Positions 1-6,555 of a stretch of DNA of 8,484 bases are shown piece after piece. The position numbers and the translations under genes are program-made. How positions within the stretch are numbered: position 1 is the stretch's first letter; each line of letters begins with the position of its first letter. The notes beneath the pieces are model-generated. The model worked only from the letters and a program-made list of their open reading frames with translations. It did no database searches and was not told where the DNA came from. Source of the stretch: Deltaproteobacteria bacterium (GTDB lineage: Bacteria; Desulfobacterota; Binatia; Binatales; Binataceae); NCBI GenBank assembly GCA_021799555.1, contig JAJZAG010000158.1, positions 1-8,484 of the forward strand, given 5' to 3'.

Positions 1-79
1 CGCATGCGAGCTCTTTGCTGAAAATCTTCGCCGCTTCCAGAGTGATCAACCGCTCCTGAACCGGGTCGATCCGGTACAC
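1..79 (-). CDS. Start of an unidentified gene downstream of mpl (partial)
   Basis: On the minus strand, two bases after the mpl stop codon, an open frame begins with GTG (79-77) and runs off the window edge with 26 codons and no stop. It starts MYRIDPVQERLITLEAAK, and most third positions are G or C, as in the neighbouring genes. An in-frame TAA (the sequence TAATCAATAACC just before the GTG) rules out a much earlier start. There is no clear Shine-Dalgarno sequence, so translation may be coupled to mpl, which would make this the next gene of the same operon. I do not recognise the family from so short a piece. It could also be a chance open frame. Confidence 0.35.
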   Translation of the reverse strand, partial: MYRIDPVQERLITLEAAKIFSKELAC

Positions 80-81
80 GG

Positions 82-1548
82 TTATTGATTAAGACTGGCG
101 CGCGAGCGTACCGCGGCGAGAAAGCGGTCCTTCAAATTGTCGAAGGGGCCGTTTGACATGAACAACGCGACATCGCCCTCGCGGGCGTCGGCGACCATTC
201 GTTCCAGGATTTCCTCGTTCGACCCGCAGGCGACCGCTAGCGGGCCGCGCGCCGTGATTGCATCGGCGAGAGTGCCGGTGGCCAGGCGCTGAGCCTGCGG
301 AATCGGGTCGTTCGGCTTGAAATAGACCGGTCCTAAATAAACACGCGCCGCCCGATCGAACGCCGCAGCGAACGCATCCTGGAAAATGTTGCGGCGTGCG
401 GTGTTCGAGCGCGGCTCGAAGGCGGCCAGAATTCTGCGCCCGGCGAAGCGCTCGGCTATCGCCTCGAGCGTCGCGGCGATCGCGGTCGGATGATGTGCGA
501 AGTCGTCGATCACGGTCACGCCGGCCGCGGTTCCGATAATTTCCTGGCGGCGCACGACGCCGGCAAACGACTCGAGACCGCGTGCGATATCGGGTGCGGC
601 GAAGCCGCATTCCGCGAGCAGCGCGAAAACTCCGAGCGCATTGGCGATATTCATCCGGCCGCCGGTTGGAAGCAGGAGCGGCGCGCAGAGCTGCTGGCCG
701 ATGTGCTCGACAGCGAAGCGCGCGCCGTCCGGCCCAATTTGAATCTCACGCGCGCGGTAGTCGCCGTCCTTGAGACCGTATGTGCACACTCGCGCGCGCG
801 ATTCCCTGACGACGTCAAGCGCGTTTGGAAAATCGGCGCACGCCGCGAGGACCCGCGACGAGTCCATCTGCGCGGCCAGCGCGCGAAAGCTTGACTTGAC
901 GTGCTCCAGGTTGCGGTAGATATCAGCATGATCGAATTCGACCGCGGTTATTATCGCGCCATGCGGGCGGTAATGAAGAAACTTGGGACCCTTGTCGAAG
1001 AACGCGGTGTCGTATTCGTCGCCTTCGATCACGAAATCCTGACCGCCGCCGAGCCGGTAATTCGAGCCGAAATTTTTTGCGACTCCGCCCACGAGCATCG
1101 ACGGATCGCGTCCTATCGCCGCAAGCACCTGTCCCATCATCGCGGTCGAAGTCGTCTTGCCGTGCGTTCCCGCCACCATCAGCACCCGCCGCTCGCGCAG
1201 AAAGAAATGCCATAGCGCCTCGGGCATCGAGAGGTACGCAATCGGCGAGGCGAGCAGCGCAACCGCCTCCGGGTTATCGCGCGTAACGACATTGCCGACG
1301 ACTGCGAGATCGGGCGGCGGCGAAAGATTCGCGGCCGAAAAGCCCGTCCGCCGCTCGACGCTCAACTTTGCAAGCAACGACGCCGTTGGCTCGTAGAACT
1401 GATTGTCCGAGCCGCTGACTTTATAGCCGCGCTCCGCGAGCATCCCGGCCAATGCCGCCATCGCGGTGCCAGCCACACCGATCAGATGAACGTGCCGGAT
1501 CTTTGCCGGAACCCGGGCAAGACGGGCGGCGCTGTCGGAGTCATTCAC
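82..1548 (-). CDS. mpl: UDP-N-acetylmuramate:L-alanyl-gamma-D-glutamyl-meso-diaminopimelate ligase (murein peptide recycling)
   Basis: This 488-residue cytoplasmic Mur-ligase-family enzyme uses ATP to attach recycled L-Ala-D-Glu-meso-DAP tripeptide to UDP-MurNAc, bypassing MurC, MurD and MurE. The N-terminal domain has GVAGTAMAALAGML (residues 24-37) and SGSDNQFYEP, which is characteristic of Mpl. The ATP loop GTHGKTT is at 127-133. The Mpl-type EGDEYDTAFFDKGPKF is at 175-190, FDHADIY at 205-211, NIANALG at 300-306, DDFAHHPTA at 348-356 and EPRSNT at 378-383. Length fits the family, and every expected motif is intact. The start is GTG, and its first eight bases (GTGAATGA) overlap the end of the serine hydrolase gene, with GGAAG nine bases upstream. 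That overlap points to translational coupling in one operon with the hydrolase and LD-carboxypeptidase genes. MurC is the nearest alternative, but the EGDEYDTAFFD block favours Mpl. Confidence 0.96.
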   Translation of the reverse strand: MNDSDSAARLARVPAKIRHVHLIGVAGTAMAALAGMLAERGYKVSGSDNQFYEPTASLLAKLSVERRTGFSAANLSPPPDLAVVGNVVTRDNPEAVALLASPIAYLSMPEALWHFFLRERRVLMVAGTHGKTTSTAMMGQVLAAIGRDPSMLVGGVAKNFGSNYRLGGGQDFVIEGDEYDTAFFDKGPKFLHYRPHGAIITAVEFDHADIYRNLEHVKSSFRALAAQMDSSRVLAACADFPNALDVVRESRARVCTYGLKDGDYRAREIQIGPDGARFAVEHIGQQLCAPLLLPTGGRMNIANALGVFALLAECGFAAPDIARGLESFAGVVRRQEIIGTAAGVTVIDDFAHHPTAIAATLEAIAERFAGRRILAAFEPRSNTARRNIFQDAFAAAFDRAARVYLGPVYFKPNDPIPQAQRLATGTLADAITARGPLAVACGSNEEILERMVADAREGDVALFMSNGPFDNLKDRFLAAVRSRASLNQ

Positions 1549-2674
1549 CGTCGATTGCTTCCATTATGAGGTCGTGGATTCGGGGGCGAAACTCGCGGAT
1601 CGCCTGATTGTCGCGGCGCGGATGGACCCGGTTGGTCATGATCGAGATCACAATCTCGCGTGCAGGCTCGATCCAGATCGACGTGCCGGTGAAACCGAGA
1701 TGCCCAACCGCGCCGGGCGAAAAATGGCGGCCCGAGCTCGAGCCTTCGAGCGACGGCATGTCCCATCCGAGCGCCCAAGTCGAGCCGGCGACGGTTTTGT
1801 CGCGCGACCAGAATTCTCGGATGACCTTTTGCGGAACGAAGTCCGAGCGGCCGGTCCAGCACGCGACAAGCTCGCGCGCGATTCGATCGACCTCGCGAAC
1901 CGGAGCGAACAGTCCCGCGTGTCCGGCCACCCCTCCCATCGCGTAAGCGTTTTCGTCGTCAACTTCGCCGACCAGCAGCCGTTTCCGCGACGGGCAGAGT
2001 TCCGTCGGCGCAAACATGTCGGCGACCGGCTCGAGCCGGCGCGAGCGCACCAGCGCGATGTCGATAAAATCGGTGGCGCGCAATCCGAGCGGCCGGAAAA
2101 TCTTGTCGCGGCAGAAGCGATTGAGTGGCGCGGTCGAGACCTTTTCGACCGTTTCGCCAAGCATGATGAAATTGAGGTCGGAGTAAATCGTTTTCGAGGC
2201 CGGCGGAGCTTCGGGCTTCTCGCGATGAATCTCCTCGTAGACGAATTCCTTGGCTCCGTAACTCGCCATGAAATTCACCTTGCTGGCGGCGCGTTCAACT
2301 TCAGCGACCTTTTGATAGAACGGCCGCCACGCCGCCAGACCCGAGCAATGCGCCAGCAGATGACGAAAGGTCACGGTGGTTTTTCCATGCACGCCGAAAT
2401 TATGAAAAAAGCGCGTCACGCGATCGTCGAGCCGGAGCTTGCCGTCGCGCGTCAGCATCATCACCGCGACCGTCGTGGCGAGCGCCTTGGTCAGCGACGA
2501 GAGATCGAAGACGGTTTCGATCTTCATCGGGGTTTTTTCGGGAACGAGCGAGCGAAATCCGAACGCGCCCTCGAAGGCGATATCGGCGCCGACGCGGACG
2601 ACCACAGCCGCGCCGGGAATCGCCCCCCGCTCGACGGCCTCGCCAAACGCTCTCTCGACGTCACTCCATCCCAA
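1541..2674 (-). CDS. Serine hydrolase of the class C beta-lactamase / penicillin-binding fold
   Basis: The 377-residue protein belongs to the beta-lactamase-related family (Pfam Beta-lactamase), which includes AmpC-like lactamases, D-amino-acid peptidases and esterases. The catalytic SxxK motif is S60-L-T-K63 within FDLSSLTKA. HLLAHCSGL follows at 105-113. The second motif is Y164-S-D166 (YSDLNFIMLG), and the third, equivalent to KTG, is H325-L-G327 in GHLGFTGTS. GGVAGHAGLFA (247-257) is also typical of this group. I see no signal peptide, so it is probably cytoplasmic, which differs from classical AmpC. The start must be TTG at 2674: the frame has no ATG or GTG between there and an upstream TGA, and a later start would remove the first helix. 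It lies between ldcA and mpl and overlaps mpl by eight bases, so a role on murein peptides is a reasonable inference. The substrate cannot be read from sequence. Confidence 0.9.
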   Translation of the reverse strand: MGWSDVERAFGEAVERGAIPGAAVVVRVGADIAFEGAFGFRSLVPEKTPMKIETVFDLSSLTKALATTVAVMMLTRDGKLRLDDRVTRFFHNFGVHGKTTVTFRHLLAHCSGLAAWRPFYQKVAEVERAASKVNFMASYGAKEFVYEEIHREKPEAPPASKTIYSDLNFIMLGETVEKVSTAPLNRFCRDKIFRPLGLRATDFIDIALVRSRRLEPVADMFAPTELCPSRKRLLVGEVDDENAYAMGGVAGHAGLFAPVREVDRIARELVACWTGRSDFVPQKVIREFWSRDKTVAGSTWALGWDMPSLEGSSSGRHFSPGAVGHLGFTGTSIWIEPAREIVISIMTNRVHPRRDNQAIREFRPRIHDLIMEAIDGE

Positions 2675-2798
2675 GGAACACCAGCTTTTGAGCGGCGCGG
2701 CACTTTGGCGCGCGGCGCTTCCGATCTGGAATCAAATTTTCTGCGATCGTGAGCCGCGCCGCAACCGGTTTGTGGCTGCACCTCCGACGTACGATCGT

Positions 2799-3725
2799 TC
2801 AGAACGCGACTGCGGGTTCGAGGATTGTCAGAGAAGCGGCTTTGGCGTCGATTCGCGCGCGCACGCCGAACGGGAGCGCGAAATTCTCGCTGCCGTGGCC
2901 GGCTTCGATTCCTGAAATCACCGGAATCCCGAGGCCCGCGGTCTGCTCGGCGATAAATCGCGCGATCATCCTCGTCTCATCGGCGCTTCCCTCGACCGGA
3001 CGAATCGCGCCGAAAACGATTCCCGCCGCCGCCGAAAGCGCTCCAGCCTGGCGCAACTGCACCAGCATCCGGTCGATCCGGTAGGCGCGCTCGCCGGTGT
3101 CTTCGAGAAAGAGAATTTTGCCGGAGAAATCCGGCGCGAACGATGTCGCCAGCATCGCGACAATCACCGACAGACAACCGCCGATCAACTCGCCCTCGGC
3201 AACTCCCGCGTGGACACTCTCGCGCGCTTCGAGCGTAAAGCTGCCCAGTTCGCCCGTGAGCATCCGGCGCAGATGCTCCAAGGACCGCGCGCTCAGGCCA
3301 CGCGCAAAGTCCATCGCGACCATCGGGCCGTGTATAGCGACAAGTCCCGCGCGCATGACGAGCGAGTTGAGCAGGAAGGTTTCGTCGGAGAATCCGATGA
3401 ATGGCTTGGGCGTCCGCGCGAGGTTGTCAAAATCCAGCAGCGGCAGCAGCCGGCCGCATCCGTAGCCGCCGCGCGCGGCGAAAATCGCGCGGACGAGATC
3501 GTCGGCGAAAAAGCTGTGCAACTCGGCGGCGCGATCGCGATCCTCGCCGGCAAGGATTCCTGAGCGCGCCAGCGCGCGCGGCGATACCTTGACGCGAAAG
3601 CCCATCGCGGCAAGCGCGCCCAAGCCTCGCTCGAGGTACTCGCGATCGATGGCGGCGGCGGGAGCGACGACGCCAATCGTGTCGCCGGCGCGGAGCGCAG
3701 GCGGCTTTTTCGGAGTCCGCGGCAT
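2799..3725 (-). CDS. ldcA: LD-carboxypeptidase, peptidase family S66 (murein tetrapeptide carboxypeptidase)
   Basis: The product has 308 residues, the usual length for LdcA. LdcA enzymes are cytoplasmic serine peptidases that remove the terminal D-Ala from L-Ala-D-Glu-meso-DAP-D-Ala, giving the tripeptide used by Mpl. The N-terminal domain opens with LRAGDTIGVVAPA (11-23) and contains AARGGYGCGRLLPLLD (83-98). The family's Ser-Glu-His triad can be placed as S113 in GFSDET, E208 in LFLEDT and H277 in GHGSEN. The ATG start lies only three bases after the stop of the PPOX-family gene, with no strong ribosome binding site, so re-initiation or coupling is likely. A 124-base spacer separates it from the serine hydrolase. 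The S66 family also includes MccF, which cleaves microcin C; the company of mpl favours the murein role, but this is inferred from context. Confidence 0.93.
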   Translation of the reverse strand: MPRTPKKPPALRAGDTIGVVAPAAAIDREYLERGLGALAAMGFRVKVSPRALARSGILAGEDRDRAAELHSFFADDLVRAIFAARGGYGCGRLLPLLDFDNLARTPKPFIGFSDETFLLNSLVMRAGLVAIHGPMVAMDFARGLSARSLEHLRRMLTGELGSFTLEARESVHAGVAEGELIGGCLSVIVAMLATSFAPDFSGKILFLEDTGERAYRIDRMLVQLRQAGALSAAAGIVFGAIRPVEGSADETRMIARFIAEQTAGLGIPVISGIEAGHGSENFALPFGVRARIDAKAASLTILEPAVAF

Positions 3726-3728
3726 CGC

Positions 3729-4349
3729 TCAGAGATTGGCTTTATAATCCTGCTCGACAGCCCGATCGACCTGCCGCGCAATTGCTTCGCCAGTGCCAAT
3801 ATATTTTCCGAACGAAACTCTGCCTCGCGCGGGCCAGCTCTCCGGCTTCCATAGCGCGGATCTGATGAAGGCCTTGCCGCAATGGAAGAAACATTCGCGC
3901 ACGGTCACCCGAATCGCCAGCAGCGCCGGCGCTCCGCGCGCGGGCAAGCGCTCGAGAATCGCGGGGTCGGTGGTCAGTTCCGCGACTCCGTTAACCCGCA
4001 GCGTTTCGTCGGTGTTGGGAACCATGAAGATCAAACCGACATGCGGGTTTACAAGAATATTGCGAAACCCGAACATCAGGCGATTGCCCTTGCGCTCGGG
4101 AATCAAAAGCGTGATGTCGTTTTCGACCGCGACAAAACCGGCCGGGTCGCCCTTGGGCGAGACATCCTGATTGCCGTCGGCGTCGGCGGTGCCGATAACG
4201 AGAAGCGGCGAGCGGCGGATAAAATCGATCGCCTGATCGTCCAAACGCGCGAGCAGCTTTTTGGGCGTCATCGCATTAGGCACGCCGAGTAGCGCGTTCA
4301 GTTGCTCGACGGTCGTAATGCAATGCGGATCGGCATTGTTCACGGGCAT
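3729..4349 (-). CDS. Pyridoxamine 5'-phosphate oxidase-family, FMN-binding protein
   Basis: This 206-residue protein has the split-barrel flavin-binding fold of the PPOX superfamily, close to the subgroup often annotated as pyridoxamine 5'-phosphate oxidase-like (DR2398/MSMEG type). Typical blocks are SPLLVIGTADADGN (47-60), SPKGDP (64-69), LLIPERKGNR (81-90), NPHVGLIFMVP (101-111) and the C-terminal ECFFHCGKAFIRSALW (152-167). Members bind FMN, F420 or heme; which one, and the substrate, cannot be told here, and it need not make pyridoxal phosphate. The frame is open 19 codons further upstream, but the ATG at 4349 is preceded by GGAGGAA at ideal spacing and gives the normal N-terminus, so I use it. 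It ends three bases before ldcA and is the first gene of the tightly packed unit. Any link to murein recycling is only positional. Confidence 0.9.
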   Translation of the reverse strand: MPVNNADPHCITTVEQLNALLGVPNAMTPKKLLARLDDQAIDFIRRSPLLVIGTADADGNQDVSPKGDPAGFVAVENDITLLIPERKGNRLMFGFRNILVNPHVGLIFMVPNTDETLRVNGVAELTTDPAILERLPARGAPALLAIRVTVRECFFHCGKAFIRSALWKPESWPARGRVSFGKYIGTGEAIARQVDRAVEQDYKANL

Positions 4350-4352
4350 GTT

Positions 4353-4357
4353 CCTCC
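4353..4357 (-). promoter_or_regulatory. Ribosome binding site that fixes the PPOX-family start
   Basis: GGAGG on the minus strand, four bases before the ATG at 4349 (AGCGGAGGAACATG). It decides for this start over an open frame reaching 4406. Just upstream, CTTGC-AG-GCAAG (4360-4371) is a small inverted repeat that could pair, though its loop is very tight. Confidence 0.75.
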
Positions 4358-4399
4358 GCTTGCCTGCAAGGCTAAGCGATACGCACGCGTTAGTCGAAT

Positions 4400-4413
4400 G
4401 GCGCACTCGCGCC
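4400..4413 (-). other. Small inverted repeat between the channel-like gene and the PPOX-family gene
   Basis: GGCGC-GAGT-GCGCC forms a perfect five-base stem with a four-base loop, 17 bases after the channel-like gene's stop codon and about 50 bases before the PPOX-family start. No run of T follows on the minus strand, so it is at best a weak terminator or attenuator. Confidence 0.25.
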
Positions 4414-4430
4414 TAGTTCCAGGATCCACC

Positions 4431-4958
4431 CTATTCAATCCTCGACGTGAAGAAGATTATGATCCCCAGGCAACCGGCCCTGGCGCGTCGGAGTTCTCTG
4501 ATCGCACCCGCAATGTCCACCTGATATCGTTCTTGAATCAATGATTCAATGCGGTCACCCTGCGCGCGTATTGCGACAATAGTCGAATCCAGCGTTTCCC
4601 TCGTCTTCTGATTTTTGACACTGAACATGAGCGATAGAATAATTGCCACGAGAAAAAAGGCGAATAACTCCTCGAGCATCAACGCTGTCTCGGCAGAGAA
4701 CCCTATAGGCACAATTTGCGGTGCTGATTGCAGCAGGAATCGTTGAAAACTGTAATAGCAGAAGAGAAACGGGGTAGGGGCGGCCATCGCACGAAATGAG
4801 CTGGGGTCTATCTTATAAATCGCGTAATTGATCGACCCAAACGACAATACTGTGAAGAATATCAGTACAATACAACTGAGAAGGTAGGCCACGGGTGCGA
4901 GGCCGCTGTCCTGATATTCACCGAGTCTCCTAGCCGTGAAGAGGCAGAGGCGATTCAA
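4431..4958 (-). CDS. Two-helix membrane protein resembling an ion-channel pore domain without the selectivity filter
   Basis: The product has 175 residues. Hydrophobic segments lie at about 22-47 and 93-114, with a shorter hydrophobic stretch between them (about 62-84). A charged, helical, probably coiled-coil region (115-160) follows, ending near a short hydrophobic patch (GCLGIIIFF). YYSFQRFLLQSAPQIVP (68-84) lines up without gaps with the pore segment of potassium channels, which read like YFSFVTLTTVGYGDIVP: the flanking Y, S, F, I, V and P match, but the TVGYGD filter is replaced by LQSAPQ. A related group of channel-like proteins has a similar tail after the second helix. The start is uncertain: TTG at 4958 follows an in-frame TGA by one codon and lacks a convincing ribosome binding site; GTG at codon 23 is an alternative. 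GC content is visibly lower than in neighbouring genes, suggesting transfer. Ion conduction is not shown. Confidence 0.6.
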   Translation of the reverse strand: MNRLCLFTARRLGEYQDSGLAPVAYLLSCIVLIFFTVLSFGSINYAIYKIDPSSFRAMAAPTPFLFCYYSFQRFLLQSAPQIVPIGFSAETALMLEELFAFFLVAIILSLMFSVKNQKTRETLDSTIVAIRAQGDRIESLIQERYQVDIAGAIRELRRARAGCLGIIIFFTSRIE

Positions 4959-5396
4959 GCGTCAACTGAGAGATTTGGCCCGTCTGAGAGTGCTTGTGCC
5001 GGGGCAGGCTCAGGCTCGCTTTCTCGCGTGGACTTGTCTGGCATCCTTATTAGCCTCAAATATCGTTTCCCGTAAGAATTCGGGCGAACGAGCGACCCTT
5101 AGGTTAACATAGAACTGCGGCCGGAAAGGGAAATGTGGAGAACGATCCGCCTGCTTTCCCAAGTGATTCTGCCAGACATGCCGCCACTATGCACGAGTGC
5201 GACCATAGCGTTGAGTTCGATGAGGCCCGCCTCTCCTAGTATACAGCATCGCTTGGCCCTTCTCCGATGATTGAGATCACGCTCCCCGAAGGACGGGATT
5301 GCCTAGAATAACGACCCTCTCGGCGCTAATTGCGGTAGGAACGAATCGATCAACCGTCGAACCTCCGCGTAGCGCTGGAGCGGCAGACGGCGATCA
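4959..5396. other. Gene-poor, lower-GC spacer with no supported gene
   Basis: These 438 bases between the channel-like gene and the DAHP synthase gene hold no frame I can defend. Small frames exist: ATG at 5133 on the plus strand gives 45 residues after an AAAGGG-like site, and 5267-5311 encodes 14 residues beginning MIEITLPEGR. A minus-strand frame, open from a TAG at about 5329 down to about 5102, includes GLIELNAMVALVHSGGMSG but has no sensible start. None looks like a known family. No tRNA, terminator or clear promoter was seen. It may be upstream regulatory sequence or decayed DNA. Confidence 0.5.
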
Positions 5397-6413
5397 CTAC
5401 AGCGCGCGGCCGACTGCGGCGGCGACGGGCTTCGCGGCCTTGACCAACTCGGCGAAGCGCTCGGGCTTGAGCTGCTGGGGGCCGTCGGAGCGCGCGACCG
5501 AAGGATTCGGGTGCACCTCGATCAGTAATCCGTCGGCGCCAGCCGCGATCGATGCGAGCGCCATCGGGGCGACCAGTGACCAGATGCCGGTGCCGTGGCT
5601 CGGATCGACGATCACGGGCAGATGCGTCCATTCCTTCAGCAGCGGAACGGCGTTCAAATCGAGCGTGTTGCGCGTGGCGGTCTCGAAGGTGCGGATTCCG
5701 CGTTCGCACAGGACTACATTGGGATTGCCTTCGGAGAGGATGTACTCCGCGGCCATCAGGAATTCTTCGAGCCGGGTGGACATCCCGCGCTTGAGCAGGA
5801 TCGGCTTGTTGGTGCGGCCGAGCCGGCGGAGCAGCGAGAAATTCTGCGCATTGCGCGCCCCGACTTGCAGCATATCGGCGTGCTCAACGAACAGCTCGAT
5901 ATCGTGCGGATCCATGATTTCGGTGACGACGGGTAGTCCTACCCTTTTGCCGGCCTTTTCAAGCAGCGCGAGACCCTCGGCTTCCATACCCTGAAAGGCA
6001 TACGGCGACGTGCGCGGCTTGAACGCGCCGCCGCGCAGGAGATGCGCTCCGCCCGCTTTGACCGCGTCGGCGGCGGCCTCGACCTGCTCGCGGCTTTCGA
6101 CCGCGCAGGGCCCTGCGATAATCGCGAGTTTGTTGCCGCCGATTTTTACCCCGCCGACATCGATTACCGAACCCTCCGGACGAACCTCGCGCGCCGCGAG
6201 CTTGAACGAGCGCAGCACCGGCATCACGCGCTCGACGAAGCTGAGCGCCTCGAGGTGTTCGAGCTGATGCTCGCCGCGTTCTTCGCCTACGCAGGCGACG
6301 ACGGTGCGCTCGACGCCGCGGATTATATGGGCGCGATAATCGAGTTCCGCGACCATCTTTACGACGGTGTCAATCTGCTCTTCGGTCACTTTGGGTTTGA
6401 GTACGACGATCAA
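5397..6413 (-). CDS. aroF: 3-deoxy-7-phosphoheptulonate (DAHP) synthase, type I-beta
   Basis: DAHP synthase condenses phosphoenolpyruvate with erythrose 4-phosphate, the first step of the shikimate pathway. The protein has 338 residues, the length of the Thermotoga-type enzyme. Residues 1-65 form a ferredoxin-like regulatory domain (IVVLKPKVTEEQIDTVV) that in relatives senses tyrosine or phenylalanine. The barrel carries GPCAVES (101-107, metal ligand C103), KPRTSPYAFQG (132-142), K208-R-G, ERGIRTFE (237-244), DPSHGTG (270-276, H273), IEVHP (298-302, E299) and D310, so all metal and substrate residues are present. The start is TTG at 6413, with GGAGG five bases upstream. The frame stays open to 6833, but that part runs against the metallophosphoesterase gene and is not credible. 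There is no fused chorismate mutase. It is transcribed away from the metallophosphoesterase gene, and no aromatic-pathway partner lies next to it in the window. Confidence 0.95.
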   Translation of the reverse strand: MIVVLKPKVTEEQIDTVVKMVAELDYRAHIIRGVERTVVACVGEERGEHQLEHLEALSFVERVMPVLRSFKLAAREVRPEGSVIDVGGVKIGGNKLAIIAGPCAVESREQVEAAADAVKAGGAHLLRGGAFKPRTSPYAFQGMEAEGLALLEKAGKRVGLPVVTEIMDPHDIELFVEHADMLQVGARNAQNFSLLRRLGRTNKPILLKRGMSTRLEEFLMAAEYILSEGNPNVVLCERGIRTFETATRNTLDLNAVPLLKEWTHLPVIVDPSHGTGIWSLVAPMALASIAAGADGLLIEVHPNPSVARSDGPQQLKPERFAELVKAAKPVAAAVGRAL

Positions 6414-6418
6414 TTGGG

Positions 6419-6423
6419 CCTCC
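6419..6423 (-). promoter_or_regulatory. Ribosome binding site that fixes the TTG start of aroF
   Basis: GGAGG on the minus strand with a five-base spacer (CCCAA) before TTG at 6413. There is no ATG in frame nearby, and this start gives exactly the expected N-terminus of the regulatory domain. Confidence 0.75.
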
Positions 6424-6504
6424 GCGATACTTCTCCCGGCAACGGCGCCGCGCCGCGCATGCGGCGAGCGATGGAAAGCGCAGCGCAATTCCAGTATCTC
6501 TAAG

Positions 6505-6512
6505 TGTATAGC
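6505..6512. promoter_or_regulatory. Possible divergent -10 elements between aroF and the metallophosphoesterase gene
   Basis: The 142-base spacer 6414-6555 must hold the starts of two divergent transcripts. An AT-rich point within it reads TATACA on the minus strand (6510-6505) and TATAGC on the plus strand (6507-6512, preceded by TG). On the minus strand TTTCCC lies 16 bases upstream as a poor -35 candidate; I see no good -35 on the plus strand. This is a guess from base composition and position. Confidence 0.25.
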
Positions 6513-6555
6513 ACGCGCGGAATTGCGGGAAATCGCACTGGCGCGCTTACAACCT

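Noticed and set aside
1574..2752. A 392-codon open frame on the plus strand, antisense to the serine hydrolase gene
   Set aside because: It mirrors a well-supported gene, is Arg-rich with no recognisable motif, and is the expected shadow of GC-rich codons.
4350..4406. Upstream extension of the PPOX-family gene
   Set aside because: The internal ATG at 4349 has a near-perfect ribosome binding site and the extension adds no family sequence.
5267..5311. A 14-residue frame beginning MIEITLPEGR, resembling the start of threonyl-tRNA synthetase (TGS domain)
   Set aside because: The similarity stops after about ten residues, a stop follows, and no other synthetase sequence is nearby; probably chance.
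5361..5384. Imperfect inverted repeat (CTCC...GGAG, CCGC...GCGG) just after aroF as a terminator
   Set aside because: The pairing is broken and no T-run follows on the minus strand.
5299..5994. A 231-codon plus-strand open frame over the aroF 3' end
   Set aside because: Antisense shadow of aroF with no motif of its own and no start context.
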